Made by a program: the position numbers and the translations under genes
The notes under the pieces: generated by a model
Told to the model about the DNA's origin: nothing
What the model saw: only the letters and a program-made list of their open reading frames with translations
Database searches by the model: none
NCBI GenBank assembly: GCA_965153455.1
Contig: OZ234496.1
Coordinates: 434,001-498,000, forward strand
From: Sphagnum compactum
Taxonomy: Eukaryota > Bryophyta > Sphagnopsida > Sphagnales
Direction: 5' to 3'
DNA length: 64,000 bases
In this document: piece by piece, positions 1 through 11,394 of the stretch
Layout: every line of letters begins with the position of its first letter
How positions within the stretch are numbered: position 1 is the stretch's first letter

Positions 1-1375
1 TGTCATGAAACTTACAAGTTATAATGTTTAACCATATTAATTTCAAAGTTGAACGCTTAGGATTCATTCAGATTGATTTTTTTCTTTTTTTTGTGGGACA
101 ATTCCCAATTTTAAAATCATGTTCCATGTGAATTTTGAACTCATGGACTAAGCACTTGGTAGGTTTTCATAGTTGTTTTGCTACATTGTTGTAAAAATAT
201 GCACTATTGATCATGTGCAATTATATGTGGGAGAAAGAGTCTATTTTAGAAAGAATCATTAGTTCCAATTCCTAAATTTTTCATAAAAATAAAAAATTGT
301 TGATTCAAATGTCTTTAATTTTTCAGAAACTAGTTTTGGGTCCAAGTCAAAAAAACATTTATCACCAATTCCTAGTTATAATTATTCTTATCTTGATATG
401 ACCCATTGGTTTGTGTTTGAATCCAGTTCCAAGTTTAAGGGTGTGAAAATGGCTCAATCAATGAGGCTACCAGATTTTGTGAAGGAAAATATAAAATATT
501 TGAAATATTGAAGAATATTCAATTTTAAACATGAAATCATCAAAATTAATTAAATATCCAACAAAAATGTGCTAAAGCTAGGCTTACATAATAATATTAA
601 GATATTTATCAAAATGTCTTAAAATACTAAAATAAAGTTCAAAAAAGTGACTTACTGAGGGGAAACATAGTTTGGGTGATCATTATTGCCCCTTCTCCAA
701 TATTAGTTAGGACACCCTCCCACAATAACCCATTGGAAATTATTTATTGAAAAAAATCACAACCTGAGAGCTTAAAGGTCAAACAAAAGGTCGTGAAATG
801 ATATTGGTTTTCACTACGATGGATGGGTCCTATGAACATCTCCAACGGTGCATTCAGATTGCATAATGGCTAAATGATTTTTCTTTCCAATGAGAACCCC
901 TATTGTATAATGATTGTATTAACCCAAGTTGAAAAAAGTTTGGAAATAAAATATTAAGTGGCCAATGAGGAGGCTTAACATGCACTAAAGGGGCTTAGTA
1001 TTTTTCTTTTGCTTTTTGTTAGGGGGTGGGGGGATGATGATTTCATTGGACTTGGTTTAGGTGGGATGGGCTATAGTCATAGGTCATACAAAATGATAAT
1101 TCCAAACTGCAAATTTGTTAGAGATCGATTCCAAACCGGAATTTTAAAAAATAAACATTTTACAAGTTGTAATGTTTCAAAATGTCTTTATGGATTCTAA
1201 GATATTGAAAGAGAAACAAACCTTTTTATTTTTTTCAATGTCTTTTGGAATTTTTGTGTCCTTTCAAACAAAAATTTGAATATTTACGTCTTTCCAATTT
1301 CAAACACATGTTTACATGTAATTTTATACAAATGTGAATATATATTATTTCATTTGAATATGTTGAAAATTCTTT

Positions 1376-1417
<42 letters not shown>

Positions 1418-4200
1418 AGATTAAGCTAATTTTCAATAAAAACTTCTTTTTAAAATATCTAATTCAAGGATTTAATCCCCACTTGCTTAGCTGATTTAAT
1501 ATTTATCCACTTCAATTGCTTCCAAAATTTAAATGAATTAAAAATAAGGGTGACTAATTAAATCTCCCCTTGGATGATAATTCGGAAGTATTTCATACAA
1601 TTTGAATCTTATATATATTTGAAAATAACCAAGTTATTAAATATAATCCTTATTTCTTTTTTGTCATTTAATTGTCACAGGTAATGCGTAGCAATGTGGA
1701 GCCCAAGTTTGGCAACACATATTATGAAAAGAATTAGTTCTTAACCTTGGTTGGCAACTCTATCATGACATGTTCCCCAAACATTTGGATTCTTAAGAAG
1801 TTTACAATTTTAACCAAGAGTTGCTGAAATCCTTAGAATATTAATTCAAATGAATACTGGCATGAAATTGGTAAATTTGTGTAATTTATAAATTGATTTT
1901 GTCATAAATTTCCCATTTCGGAATTCTACACTAAGTTATTTCATGCTTCTAGTTGCCAATGGATAGGACTCCTTTTGGAAGCTTCATTACGGTTCCCATT
2001 GTTTTTTTGACATATTTTATCGTATGAAATATCCAAAAATGATTCCTGTTATGTTACCTCGACATGATCAAAATCTGAGTTTAAATCCTTCATATCAAAA
2101 CACTATCTCACATTACAATATAGCAACTCATGGTTATCCAAAAAGTATTAAATGAAAGTAAGTGTGGTCTATGTTTTCCCTTCTCTGAAACATGTTTTCA
2201 TTAGTTATACACGTTTTTGAACTTGTCACAAGAACTAAAGATTCACCAATTCAAGATTATTAGTAGAGTCTTTGTTTAGGCAGTTTCATTTTCATGTTGT
2301 TACTAAAGTGATTTTCATTGATGAGTTCATATATATTTGCATCTCTCAAGTACCATTCTATGTTAACTTATTTGCAATTAATAGCAACATGTTATGTAGT
2401 ATAAATAATAATTTCATTTAATAAGACCCATGAACCTAAACTTGGTGTGCATGCATATTGCCCATATGTTTGGAGCCTCTTTTTGAACTTCAAATTTGGA
2501 TGTGTTTGGGTTGGTTTCATTCCACTAATTATTTAGATATATATCTCAATAACTAATTATAGTGGGAATGATATATTTGTGTACAAACAACATAATTTGA
2601 ATTTGACATTACTTGATCATATATGTGTTCACCAAGTTGTGGAACCCAAATCGACGAATAAACAATAATTTTATGTCAATTGGATTAAACTTATACATTG
2701 TTAACCTAGGTTGATTACATGGTATTCATGTATCAAGGAGTGCATGCTAGATATCTTGTTCAATAGTATTGATTTCCTCTATTTTTCCTTCAAGCATGAC
2801 ATTGTGTTAAAAACGTTTTTCTTTTCCATTGTGAAAGTTAGCAAGGACTTGATCTCCTGGATGTACAATGATTTTTTTTTCACCAATTTGATTTTGTGTA
2901 TGTTAATTCCCACGTGAATGTTTTTTTCCTTTTGATATTGACTCATGTGGCATTCAATAGGATATGGTATTCAAATGTGTTGCATTAAACCTAGTCTTTT
3001 TGTTTATAAGGTTAAGTTTAATATTTTCGTTTCCAATTTGCAATAGGGTAAAATTGCCATTCATTGAACATGTACTTATCATCAAACATTTTTCAATATT
3101 TTCCTCATTTTGTAACCAAATTGAGCAATTTTTGTGTTATTGAATGTGCAAACTAGAACAGCTACAAATGCTCTTTGAGAGCTATAAATAAAGCAACAAT
3201 GCCAAAAACACAAGAAAAAGATGAGTCATAGTTTGGTTCAAAAAATTTGAAAAAATAACTCTTGACCTTTCTCTAGTTCCAACCCCATATCTTCCTCATT
3301 TTTAGTATGTTTTGAGTGATTCAAAACTCGACGATTGAGTGCACCAACTAAGGTCTTACAAAATTCTGGGTATTCTAAAAACAAAGATGCAAGAAGTCCT
3401 ATCTTTCATATTTTTTCAATGCAAAGTAGCAGTAGCGAATGAGGTACTTGAAATGGTTGGCAAAGTATGTAAGGCAATGGTCTCTCTTAAGGTAATTAGT
3501 GCAAACATAAAAATAAAATAAAATGCAACTACTTGCCATAGGGTAGTTGTAAACCTGCAATCTGTATTAAATAAGTAAGATATTAAAATCACATAGGTGT
3601 GTCGAAAATATTTGTCAAGTAGATTGAACAATTGAAAGGTAACAAATACTCTAATATATACCAAACTAAAGGCAAGCCCAACATTTGAGGTAAGTGGCCA
3701 CTTTTGATTGATTGTAAAAAAATAATTTTAACACACAATCTCTTATCTTGTAAAGTAGACAAAACTATTGTTACACAAATCTTTTATCTTCATCATTCAT
3801 GTGTAATGAAGATGAAATGAAACCTGGTTCCAAACAAGATTGGGTTATAAAGTTCTTGAGAAAGCACGGAAACCAACTGTTTTACAAATTTGAAGAATGA
3901 CTCTTAGAACCAAGTCACGAGTTCAATGATTTCCATCATAAGCTTGGAAAGGTCAAAACCAAAGAATTTGTTTAACAACCAAACCAGTGGTAATTTGTAA
4001 ACACAGTGACAATCTAATCATTTCACATATGATATAAACAAACCAAACTTTAAATTGTTATAAAACAACACTGCAACAACGCAGGAATGGGAAAAATTGA
4101 GAGGGAAAGCTAACAAACATAAGTCCTGACTCCTTAGTCCTACCAAAATTTAATAATAAAGTTATAATTCTACTACCAAGGGTCCATCAATTGGAAAAAA
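1..4200. other. AT-rich intergenic DNA, no gene seen
   Basis: This stretch is AT-rich, has no long ORF with protein-like composition, and lacks convincing exon signals. The only clear structure is a (TA)n microsatellite at 1379-1414. Short ORFs here are rich in Phe/Ile/Leu/Lys, as expected of random AT-rich sequence. Confidence 0.6.
1379..1414. repeat. (TA)n microsatellite
   Basis: An uninterrupted TA dinucleotide run of about 18 units in non-coding DNA. Confidence 0.95.
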
Positions 4201-4299
4201 CTATTCACTTATGGGGACTGGTTTTTTGAAGAAGTAGGTGCCCAAGAGCTTCTCTTACAAGGAGTTCATCAGTTTGGACATCACCTATAATTAGGCTGA

Positions 4300-4408
4300 T
4301 CCTGCAGCATCTAGTTTTCACATGCTTGGAGATGGTTGCAAATTGCAGCGCAAATCCTACAGCATCTAGTTTACATGTACTTGGAGATGGCTGCAAATTG
4401 CATCACAG
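4300..4408. repeat. 55-bp tandem duplication
   Basis: Two adjacent units of about 55 bp begin at 4300 and 4355. Both contain AGCATCTAGTTT, CTTGGAGATGG and GCAAATTGCA with a few differences. The repeat lies just downstream (minus-strand sense) of the small ORF at 4540-4851. Confidence 0.85.
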
Positions 4409-4539
4409 CGGTTACAACCATGAGCAACAACACAAAATAACCCCAACGTTGATACACTCTCATGGCCATGGCATATGAGCATGAATCATCAGGAACAAAT
4501 TAGCAAATGGAGCGAGGTGTCCAGAGCACACCACATACT

Positions 4540-4851
4540 TTAACTTTCTTCTGAATGACAAAGGAAGTCTCTGATCATGTGCATCTCTCGACGTTTATCT
4601 CCATACCACCAGTTATCGAAGTCAAAGCCACCCCATGCATCTAACCACAGGCAATTGAAGGTTATGCCCAAACCCCACAAAGACATCCACATGGACCAGG
4701 AAAAGAACCACCTGGGCTGAGACTGTTCGGGTGCTTTGCCCACCCCAATCCACATAATAATGAAAAAGGCCAGAATGAGCCCATCTATAACCAGGAGCCG
4801 TGCACAGCTACGAATCAAGAGAGGACCGCATAATCGCTCTCGACGATCCAT
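4540..4851 (-). CDS. Possible small Trp-rich two-helix membrane protein, unrecognised
   Basis: I do not recognise this protein. The ORF codes 103 residues from the first in-frame ATG (4851). It has a basic N-terminus (MDRRERLCG), a hydrophobic segment at about residues 21-44 (LILAFFIIMWIGVG), a second at about 54-76 (FFSWSMWMSLWGLGITF), then an acidic/aromatic stretch (FDFDNWWYGDKRRE). Two membrane helices separated by about 10 residues would give a hairpin with both ends on one side. Tryptophan content is very high (about ten residues). It stands alone, without a recognisable partner gene. It may be one exon of a larger gene or a chance ORF in decayed DNA. The non-random hydrophobic/polar pattern is the only support. 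Confidence 0.3.
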   Translation of the reverse strand: MDRRERLCGPLLIRSCARLLVIDGLILAFFIIMWIGVGKAPEQSQPRWFFSWSMWMSLWGLGITFNCLWLDAWGGFDFDNWWYGDKRREMHMIRDFLCHSEES

Positions 4852-5504
4852 CTTGCAAGCACTATAAATCAAAGCTCACAGCACCTCCCAATCCCCAAAA
4901 CATGGATCAATCTTCCCACTCCGCTCCTACACCACTACAACTATGGAAACAACTGAGAGAGGTTGGGTACTATGGCTAACCTGGGCCTCAGGGTGTAGGC
5001 TTTGGGTCATATTTTGAAAATGTTTCAAGTGCACATTTGTCTGTATTATTTTCCCCCTTGCCAGCCCAGTTGTCAACCTTGTTGCTGCTTTTGTCAACTC
5101 GGAACACATGGGCACTTGTGGATGCATGAATATTTTTGTAAGAAATGGCCAACAGATTGAAAGAGGTGGAAACTTGGACCGTAAGTCTATCATTCCCATC
5201 CTATCATCACTCAGCAGAAATTTTCTACCTAGGTAATGCCCAGGGTGGCATTCCTGAAAAAAGGGGCTTAGGTGAGGCATGGCTGAGCCTAGGCACCCAT
5301 CCCTGTAGTAACCCCCATATGGGCATTAACCTGGTGTTTTCAGGCTTTAATAGTTTCCATGAACTGCTACAGCGGCAGATTCTGTTGTTTCATACATACC
5401 AAGATTACTTTTGTACCTACCTAACTATGTAAACCACTGCCTGGATTTTTCCTTTGTATTTTTAGCTCCCTTGCCTGCCTGAAGAAACCTTGTTTAGAGC
5501 AAGC

Positions 5505-5958
5505 GGGATCTTCTGCGGTGGAAGGTAACAGCCAGGCTGTACTGGGATCTTCTGACCAGCGGAAGGTACCAGCCAGCCGGTCACTATTTCTAAAAAGTGA
5601 AAAAATCCCACCTATGCTTTACTTAGGAAAATGACCTGAGTACAGGCCCTTCCGTGCTTTTCGACCTGTTCCCTCAGCCTATCGGCCTGGGGCACAGATC
5701 TCAAATCACGGAAGGGCTCAGCCCCTTCCCCTATACTTTAAGACCTGCCTAAGTGGCAGGTTCAGACCTTTACGCCAGGGAGGGGGCACTGGGTGCTAGT
5801 TATGGTTCTTAGTTCCTTTAATGGCCTGCCTTACTGGGCTCGCCTTGTGGCTCACTGAGAGCCATAACCGGCACCAAGTGCTGGCTCGCTACTACATAAA
5901 GTACAAGGTAAATCATGAATTATACATCCTTAGACCCAGAGGTATGATGGATGTATAA
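5505..5958. repeat. GC-rich hairpin-dense block with 39-bp direct duplication
   Basis: This block is clearly more GC-rich than its surroundings. It opens with a 39-bp tandem duplication (5505-5543 and 5544-5582, both starting GGGATCTTCTG). Four stem-loops follow: 5645-5656 with 5707-5718 (GGCCCTTCCGTG), 5743-5749 with 5755-5761 (ACCTGCC), 5786-5809 with 5858-5881 (about 24-nt arms with three mismatches), and 5920-5929 with 5949-5958 (TTATACATCC). There is no ORF of note. It resembles organellar intergenic repeats or a structured transposon, but I cannot assign it. Confidence 0.6.
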
Positions 5959-6749
5959 ATCAGGAGAAATTCACCCATCTATTTGTGGTGGCGCCTTATG
6001 CATGCTCTTTGCCTAGATGCACCTAACACCTTACTTACCTAGAGTAGGCATGATTTATGTGTATAGGGTAAAGCGCGAGGTTGCAGAATTCTCAAAATAA
6101 GGGGTGCAGGACTAGCTGAGTTTGGTTGTATCACTTGTTTAAGAGTTTTTTGAACATAATTTTTTACATCTAGTGCACGTAGTTTTCATAATTCTTCTTT
6201 TCCCTTTGTAATGCACATCGAAAGGCCACAGTGTGATGCACCTCTTGTTAACTAATTGTCCAAGTTATCTTATTCATCTCCTACCTAGTTACGTATTCAT
6301 GGCCACGGAAGGCATTTCATTTGAGAAAATATCTAATTTCAATATTTAGGGTAAGGGGGTGCTTAATAAAATTCCAAAAATCCCAAAAGACGAAAGTTCA
6401 CCCGTTCATGCGGGCAAAAGAATAATAATTTTTAGAAAAAACCTAAAACAATCGCAACTAAATATCCCCATAAACACCGCCGCCCCGCAAGTTCGAATGC
6501 TGGCGCCAAACTCCGGTTCTATACTCTACATAGATACACTCCAATAAATAAATGAATAACTAAATATAAATTTGTTAATCTCACCTCCAAATTGTGTTTG
6601 TCAGTTCTCGCCAATACGTGACCTTACGAATTTTGTGACTACCGTGCATTGCTCCTTATCCTAGCGACGAGCGCACAGCATTTGCAAATTCAGTGCTAAG
6701 TAAACCTTTGTAGAGAATTGCAGGGCTCGGGCGAAGGAGGGGAGTGAGA

Positions 6750-7705
6750 ATGGATCAGGAGCAGGCGGAGGTGCGGGAGGTTGAGCAGCAGCAGTATGGG
6801 CCGTTATTGGTGGTGCAGTTGTAAGGATGTGGGATGGCGGCGATGGACGTAAAGAAATTGAAAGATGCGGGCTTCGTGACAGTGGAGGCAGTGGCACGAG
6901 CTGCCAAGAAGGAGTTGGTGGCGATCAAGGGTCTCAGTGATGGGAAAGTGGACAAGATCACCGAGGCTGCTTCCAAGTTGGTACCCATGGGATTCACTAG
7001 CGCGCGGCAGATGTACGAGCAGCGAGCGGAGGTGATCCAAATTACCACGGGTGCCAAGGAGCTGGACAAGATTCTGGAAGGTGGTATTGAAACCGGGTCT
7101 ATCGCTGAGATCTATGGCGAGTTTCGGACAGGGAAGCGCCAGCTTTGTCACACCTTGTGCGTCACTTGTCAATTGCCGCTCGGTCGGGGAGGAGGTGAAG
7201 GAAAAGCTCTGTACATTGATGCTGAAGGGACGTTCAGGTCGCAGAGGCTCCTGCAAATTGCGGAGAGGTTTGGGTTGAATGGGATGAAGTTTTAGACAAT
7301 GTCGCTTATGCCCGTGCTCACAACACTGATCATCAAACGAGATTGCTTCTGGAGGCCGCGTCAATGATGGCCGACACTAGGTTTGTATTGGTGGTAGTAG
7401 ACAGCGCCACAGCTCTGTACAGATCAGATTACACTGGCCGTGCTGAGCTTGCTCCCCGGCAGATGCATCTCGGTAGGTTCCTAAGAGGATTGCAAAAGAT
7501 TGCAGATGAGTTCGGGGTGGCGGTAGTGGTGATGAATCAGGTAGTCGCACAAGTGGATTCCGGGTCATCCATGTTCTCAGGTCCACAAGTCAAGCCTATC
7601 GATATCATGGCTCATGCTTCCACAACAAGACTGTCGTTGCGGAAGGGACGAGGTGATGGACATGGTTGTGTTGCCAGAATAACTTCAAGAACGTTTCTGA
7701 AATGA
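6750..7705 (+). pseudogene. RAD51: RAD51 recombinase pseudogene, copy 1 (intronless)
   Basis: This is a RAD51-type strand-exchange recombinase, the eukaryotic RecA homologue that pairs homologous DNA in double-strand break repair. The frame opens at ATG 6750 (MDQEQAEVREVEQQQYGPLL) but meets TAA at 6822-6824. The sister copy at 33.6 kb reads CAA (Gln) at that site. The frame continues through the helix-hairpin-helix domain and [17 protein letters not shown]. Walker A reads GEFRTGKRQ, so the essential Thr after Lys is Arg. A single missing base near 7280 shifts the frame: the upstream frame stops at a TAG a few codons later, while the +1 frame resumes as [17 protein letters not shown]. Walker B ([13 protein letters not shown]) and the MNQVVAQVD loop are kept. 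The region after KPI is shortened, and the C-terminus diverges after RKGRG and stops at 7703-7705. Four independent defects make this a pseudogene. No introns are present although plant RAD51 usually has them. Confidence 0.9.
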
Positions 7706-7709
7706 GTAC

Positions 7710-8530
7710 TGTTCTTCGCAACCGTATTGACGATTGAAATCGAAACAAAGCTTAGGCAGGAGGCTATGGATACACATCTAGGGCTCTTTTTGTAAGCCTG
7801 ATTACTAAATGTAATCTGCCCTATAAATACACTAAGAGTTCTCTCCGAGGTTGTTACGCAGTTATGCTGTGCACCATTTAAAGAAGTGGGTCAAGGTTTC
7901 TAATTTTTAATCCATGCAATTGACATTGTCGAATTGCCACTCTGATGGGCATTTCGTTTTCGAAAAAAAAACCCTGTGAAACGCAGCCAATACCCACCAA
8001 GTATCATGAGAAAAAAACTAAAATATTTTCTGCTAATGTTTTAAGTTGGGTAATACCCTCAAAGCTGGGTGTTCCCAAAGTAAGCACCAGCTCAAGGTGG
8101 AGCTGAGGGGTGCTTGTTTGGGGAACACCCTGCTCCCATTACCCTACACTAAACATGGTCCCCATAGGACTAAAGAAAAGTCTGATGTACAAAATGTATT
8201 TTTCACTCTAACCAAAAGAGACTGTAATTGTGTTAACTCCACAATTTCTGTCGAAGTATCCAATCATATGAACTCAACAACAAAATTTATCAATTGAATT
8301 AATAGGGCCATAGAGCAGTTAATTAGACCCATGGTTTGGTTAGATTCCCGCCAAACCCTCTGAAATTGGTTAAAATGGTCTGTATTTTCACCCTCTGTTC
8401 TGCCTGATAGCCTCACGGAAGGTACCTACCTTAAATCCTGAGAGGGTCTCAAAATAGACCCTCCGTCCCCTTCACCGCGATTAGGTCTGGCTCATAGTGT
8501 TGCGAGCTCAGTTGCTGCGCGAGCTGTGCT
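7710..8530. other. Spacer between RAD51 relic and XRCC3
   Basis: No gene is seen. The spacer contains the imperfect foldback at 8047-8145 and, in its last 150 bases, the probable promoter and leader of the XRCC3-like gene, where GC content rises. Confidence 0.5.
8047..8145. repeat. About 100-bp imperfect foldback
   Basis: GGGTAAT, GGGTGTTCCC and AAGCACC occur in order on the left arm (8047-8090). Their reverse complements GGTGCTT, GGGGAACACCC and ATTACCC occur in mirrored order on the right arm (about 8109-8145). The short loop contains AGCTCAAGGTGGAGCT, itself palindromic. It may be a small MITE or a transcribed hairpin. Confidence 0.75.
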
Positions 8531-8534
8531 AAGC

Positions 8535-9878
8535 ATGCGCGGCCCCGGTGCCGTTGCCGTGAGCCAGCTGCGGGTGCAGCAGAAGTGTGGGCTGGGTTGC
8601 CCGGTGCTCAATGCCTTCCTGAGCGGTGGGATCCCCTGCGGAACAGTCACGGAGCTCGTTGGAGAGTGTGGCTCCGGCAAGACGCTTTTGTCGCTGCAGC
8701 TGCTGCTCTCCGTGCAGGCACCGGTTATGCGTGGTGGTCTGCAAGGGCGAGCGCTGTGTATCTACACCGAAGGGCGCTTCCCTTCTCGTCGTCTGTTTGA
8801 GCTCGCTACTTTTGCGTGCGGTCACGCGGACGGGCTGACGACAACGTGCAAAGGCCAGGCGAATGTGGAGGGCGAGAGTGGGATCGGAAAAGTGCTCGTT
8901 GAGAAGAGGATTTGGAATGGGGAGCATGAGCGAGGAAATGTGCTTGGCGACAGGATTCTTAGCAGGAGGGAAAATGATCAGATCGGACGCCGCCCAGAGG
9001 GTTTGCCCGTGGACAGAGCAGCAGGGAAAGAAAACTGTTTCTTTGGTGCAGATGGAGGCAACAATAGGAGGGTAAAAAGAGACTGTGACAGATACAGTGA
9101 AGAAAATGACGGGTATTTCTGTGGGAAGCGGAGGCTCGGCGGAGACAGCCAACGTCTGCCAGTGCAAGCTGCTGGGCGAGGATCCCAGCCGGACGGCGTG
9201 GCGGCGAAGGAGCGTCTGCACTGCTGCTTGAATGCTCGCCGGCTCTGTGAGAAGGTTCTCGTGAAGGAGGTGCAGACTATTGATGAGCTTCTGCATCTTT
9301 TAAGCAATGAGATATTGCAACTCCTGAGACACAGGTTCTTGACGCCTGTCAAACTGATCGTAATTGACTCTGTTGCGTCACTGTTTCGAGCGGATTTTGA
9401 TAATAACAAAACAGATCTCACGAAGAGGGCAAGTTTGTTTTTTCGCCTTTCAGCGAAATTGAAGCAATATGCGCAGCAATTCAACATTGCCATTGTTGTA
9501 ACCAATCAGGTTACCGATTGCTTTGACGAGGTGCAATCTGATCAGGAGTACATGGAGCATCTGATGACTTCAGGGAGGTTTGTCCGTCCAGCTTTAGGTC
9601 TTTCGTGGTCTCATTGTGTAAATACAAGGCTGTTCTTGTCCAGGATACCTCAGCAGGATTGTTCCATGCTACATAAGTTCCAAGGGCATGTCAGACATGG
9701 AAGTGAAGTTGTAGAACATTGTAACAGCGGAGGAGGAGGAGAGGGTCTAGATGGACGGAGGATACAGGTGGTTTTTGCACCCCATCTTCCCCAGGACTCT
9801 TGTGCATTCACTGTTACCAGAAGGGGAATGCAAGGTATGCAATTATTTGGAGCAGGTGGAATGTCATTTTGCAGGTAA
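8535..9878 (+). CDS. XRCC3: XRCC3-like RAD51 paralogue
   Basis: This is a RAD51-paralogue ATPase. In the CX3 complex, XRCC3 works with RAD51C in late homologous recombination and crossover resolution in the nucleus. The 447-residue ORF starts at the first in-frame ATG; an upstream GTG at 8526 is not expected to be used. Walker A is GECGSGKT (residues 43-50), after GLGCPVLNAFLSGGIP as in other XRCC3 proteins. Walker B is LIVIDSVASLFR (274-285), followed by FDNNKTDLTKRASLFFRL and the VVTNQVTD motif (321-328). The tail VVFAPHLPQDSCAFTVTRRG (412-431) matches the family's C-terminal signature. Residues about 97-240 form a long polar, low-conservation insert absent from typical plant XRCC3 (about 300 residues). 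This could be a lineage insertion or an in-frame retained intron. No other introns are seen. A broken RAD51 copy lies 0.8 kb upstream. Confidence 0.85.
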   Translation: MRGPGAVAVSQLRVQQKCGLGCPVLNAFLSGGIPCGTVTELVGECGSGKTLLSLQLLLSVQAPVMRGGLQGRALCIYTEGRFPSRRLFELATFACGHADGLTTTCKGQANVEGESGIGKVLVEKRIWNGEHERGNVLGDRILSRRENDQIGRRPEGLPVDRAAGKENCFFGADGGNNRRVKRDCDRYSEENDGYFCGKRRLGGDSQRLPVQAAGRGSQPDGVAAKERLHCCLNARRLCEKVLVKEVQTIDELLHLLSNEILQLLRHRFLTPVKLIVIDSVASLFRADFDNNKTDLTKRASLFFRLSAKLKQYAQQFNIAIVVTNQVTDCFDEVQSDQEYMEHLMTSGRFVRPALGLSWSHCVNTRLFLSRIPQQDCSMLHKFQGHVRHGSEVVEHCNSGGGGEGLDGRRIQVVFAPHLPQDSCAFTVTRRGMQGMQLFGAGGMSFCR

Positions 9879-11394
9879 ACTCATTACTACCTCCATAGAG
9901 TATCGGATTTACTTAGAAGTATTTGTTGCATTTCATGCATTCTTTTCTGACAACAATCCTTGACTGAAATGCAGTGGAGTTCAATCAATGAATTCCATTC
10001 AACCTCAATTACCATTAACCAAACAGCAACCTAGGGTAGGAGGTTCATCATTTTGCATGAAGATTGGAAACCTGAGTGGGAAAACTTATAGTAATTTATG
10101 AAAGTGTTCATTAGTCTTGTGCATCATTTTCATTAGTCATGTGCATTCTTCCTCTCCTCTGTTGTATAAAATTTTCTGCTTGTGAGACCCAACAGGTTTT
10201 AGTTGCTGGCATAACATGTAGTTTTATGATCCACATTCCATGATCTGGTGAAAATCTAGAGTGAATTGTTATTGTGACCTTATGTAACTGAATCTTCATG
10301 TCCTCTTTCATGGTCGTTTCATGGGCTGCTCATCCATCTAGAGATTGCAAGACTTGATCTGGAATTGCTTTAGTTGGGATTGTGCCTGGTGCTGTTTTTG
10401 GATTTGGTCTGTTTTCTGTTTCCTCCATTTGCCCAATCTATAGCATGATGTCACTCACAAATTTATATTTCCAATATATGTAAACTTAATTTCTACCAGT
10501 TTGTGCAGTGTGACAAGCCACAACTCTATTCCTCAAAATCACAATACATAGGTGCTATGCACACAAAATGCAAGGAGTTGTGGAGTCAAGGGCAATTGAC
10601 ATGGCAACACTCATGGGCAAGGATTTGTGTCATTCACCTGCAGGCTCCAACTGCCATGGTTGGCAAATATTTTGAATTTGGTTGTCAGAATTCCAAAATT
10701 TCAGCAGGCAGCCCTTTCTCTCTCTGTGTCTCTCATCTTTTCCTGTATGGAGTTCTCATTCTACTGATCCTTAGAGATTACAGACCTGAGTGTAACCTAT
10801 TCAATGGAGGTTAGATTTTTTGTTCGCACAAACCACTTCACCATGGTGATGCAATTTTTTAACTGGCCTGTTATGTTGAGAATAATCTACTAGATTTATA
10901 ATAGCAGCAAAGCTTGCTCATCTTGTTTGCTATGATGTTTCTGCCTCTCTCCAAAATATTCACACCAACTCTTTCAAAAATATTTGACATGTATTTCATT
11001 TCTTTTGCTTCAGACTCCTAGTTATGATGAAGACTCTCCATCCTGCAAGAAGCTGCATGAAATTTTTTTATGCTTCCCAATTGATATAGAATTTGGTACC
11101 TAGGCCATTTTAACCATGAAACAAACCATGAAGAACAATTCCAGTGACGAGTTTTCTCAGACCTGGTATAGAGAGGATTTTGCATAATCCTTTGTATGGT
11201 TCTCCATTGACAATTCCAGCTGGTTGGAATGCAAAGAACCATACGAAGGAAGTTTGATTAGTTTTCAGAAACCATCTTCAAACTGGTTCGACAAATTTCC
11301 AAGTGGGAAGGTACTTCAAGAGAGAACAGTTGGCTCAAGGAGGAGGGTGGCACTTTCATTTTCTTCTAGGTATGTTTCATCACAAGCAATAGCA
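9879..11394. other. 3' flank of XRCC3 and unassigned DNA
   Basis: There is no ORF with recognisable homology. Composition stays moderate in GC, as in transcribed or decayed gene DNA. The 3' untranslated region of the XRCC3-like gene should lie at the start of this interval. Confidence 0.4.

Noticed and set aside
6804-7364. 186-codon minus-strand ORF opposite the RAD51 relic
   Set aside because: It is an antisense shadow of RAD51 codons. Its sequence has no protein-family features.
8529-9296. 255-codon minus-strand ORF opposite the XRCC3-like gene
   Set aside because: It is a mirror of the GC-rich XRCC3 coding strand with no domain of its own.
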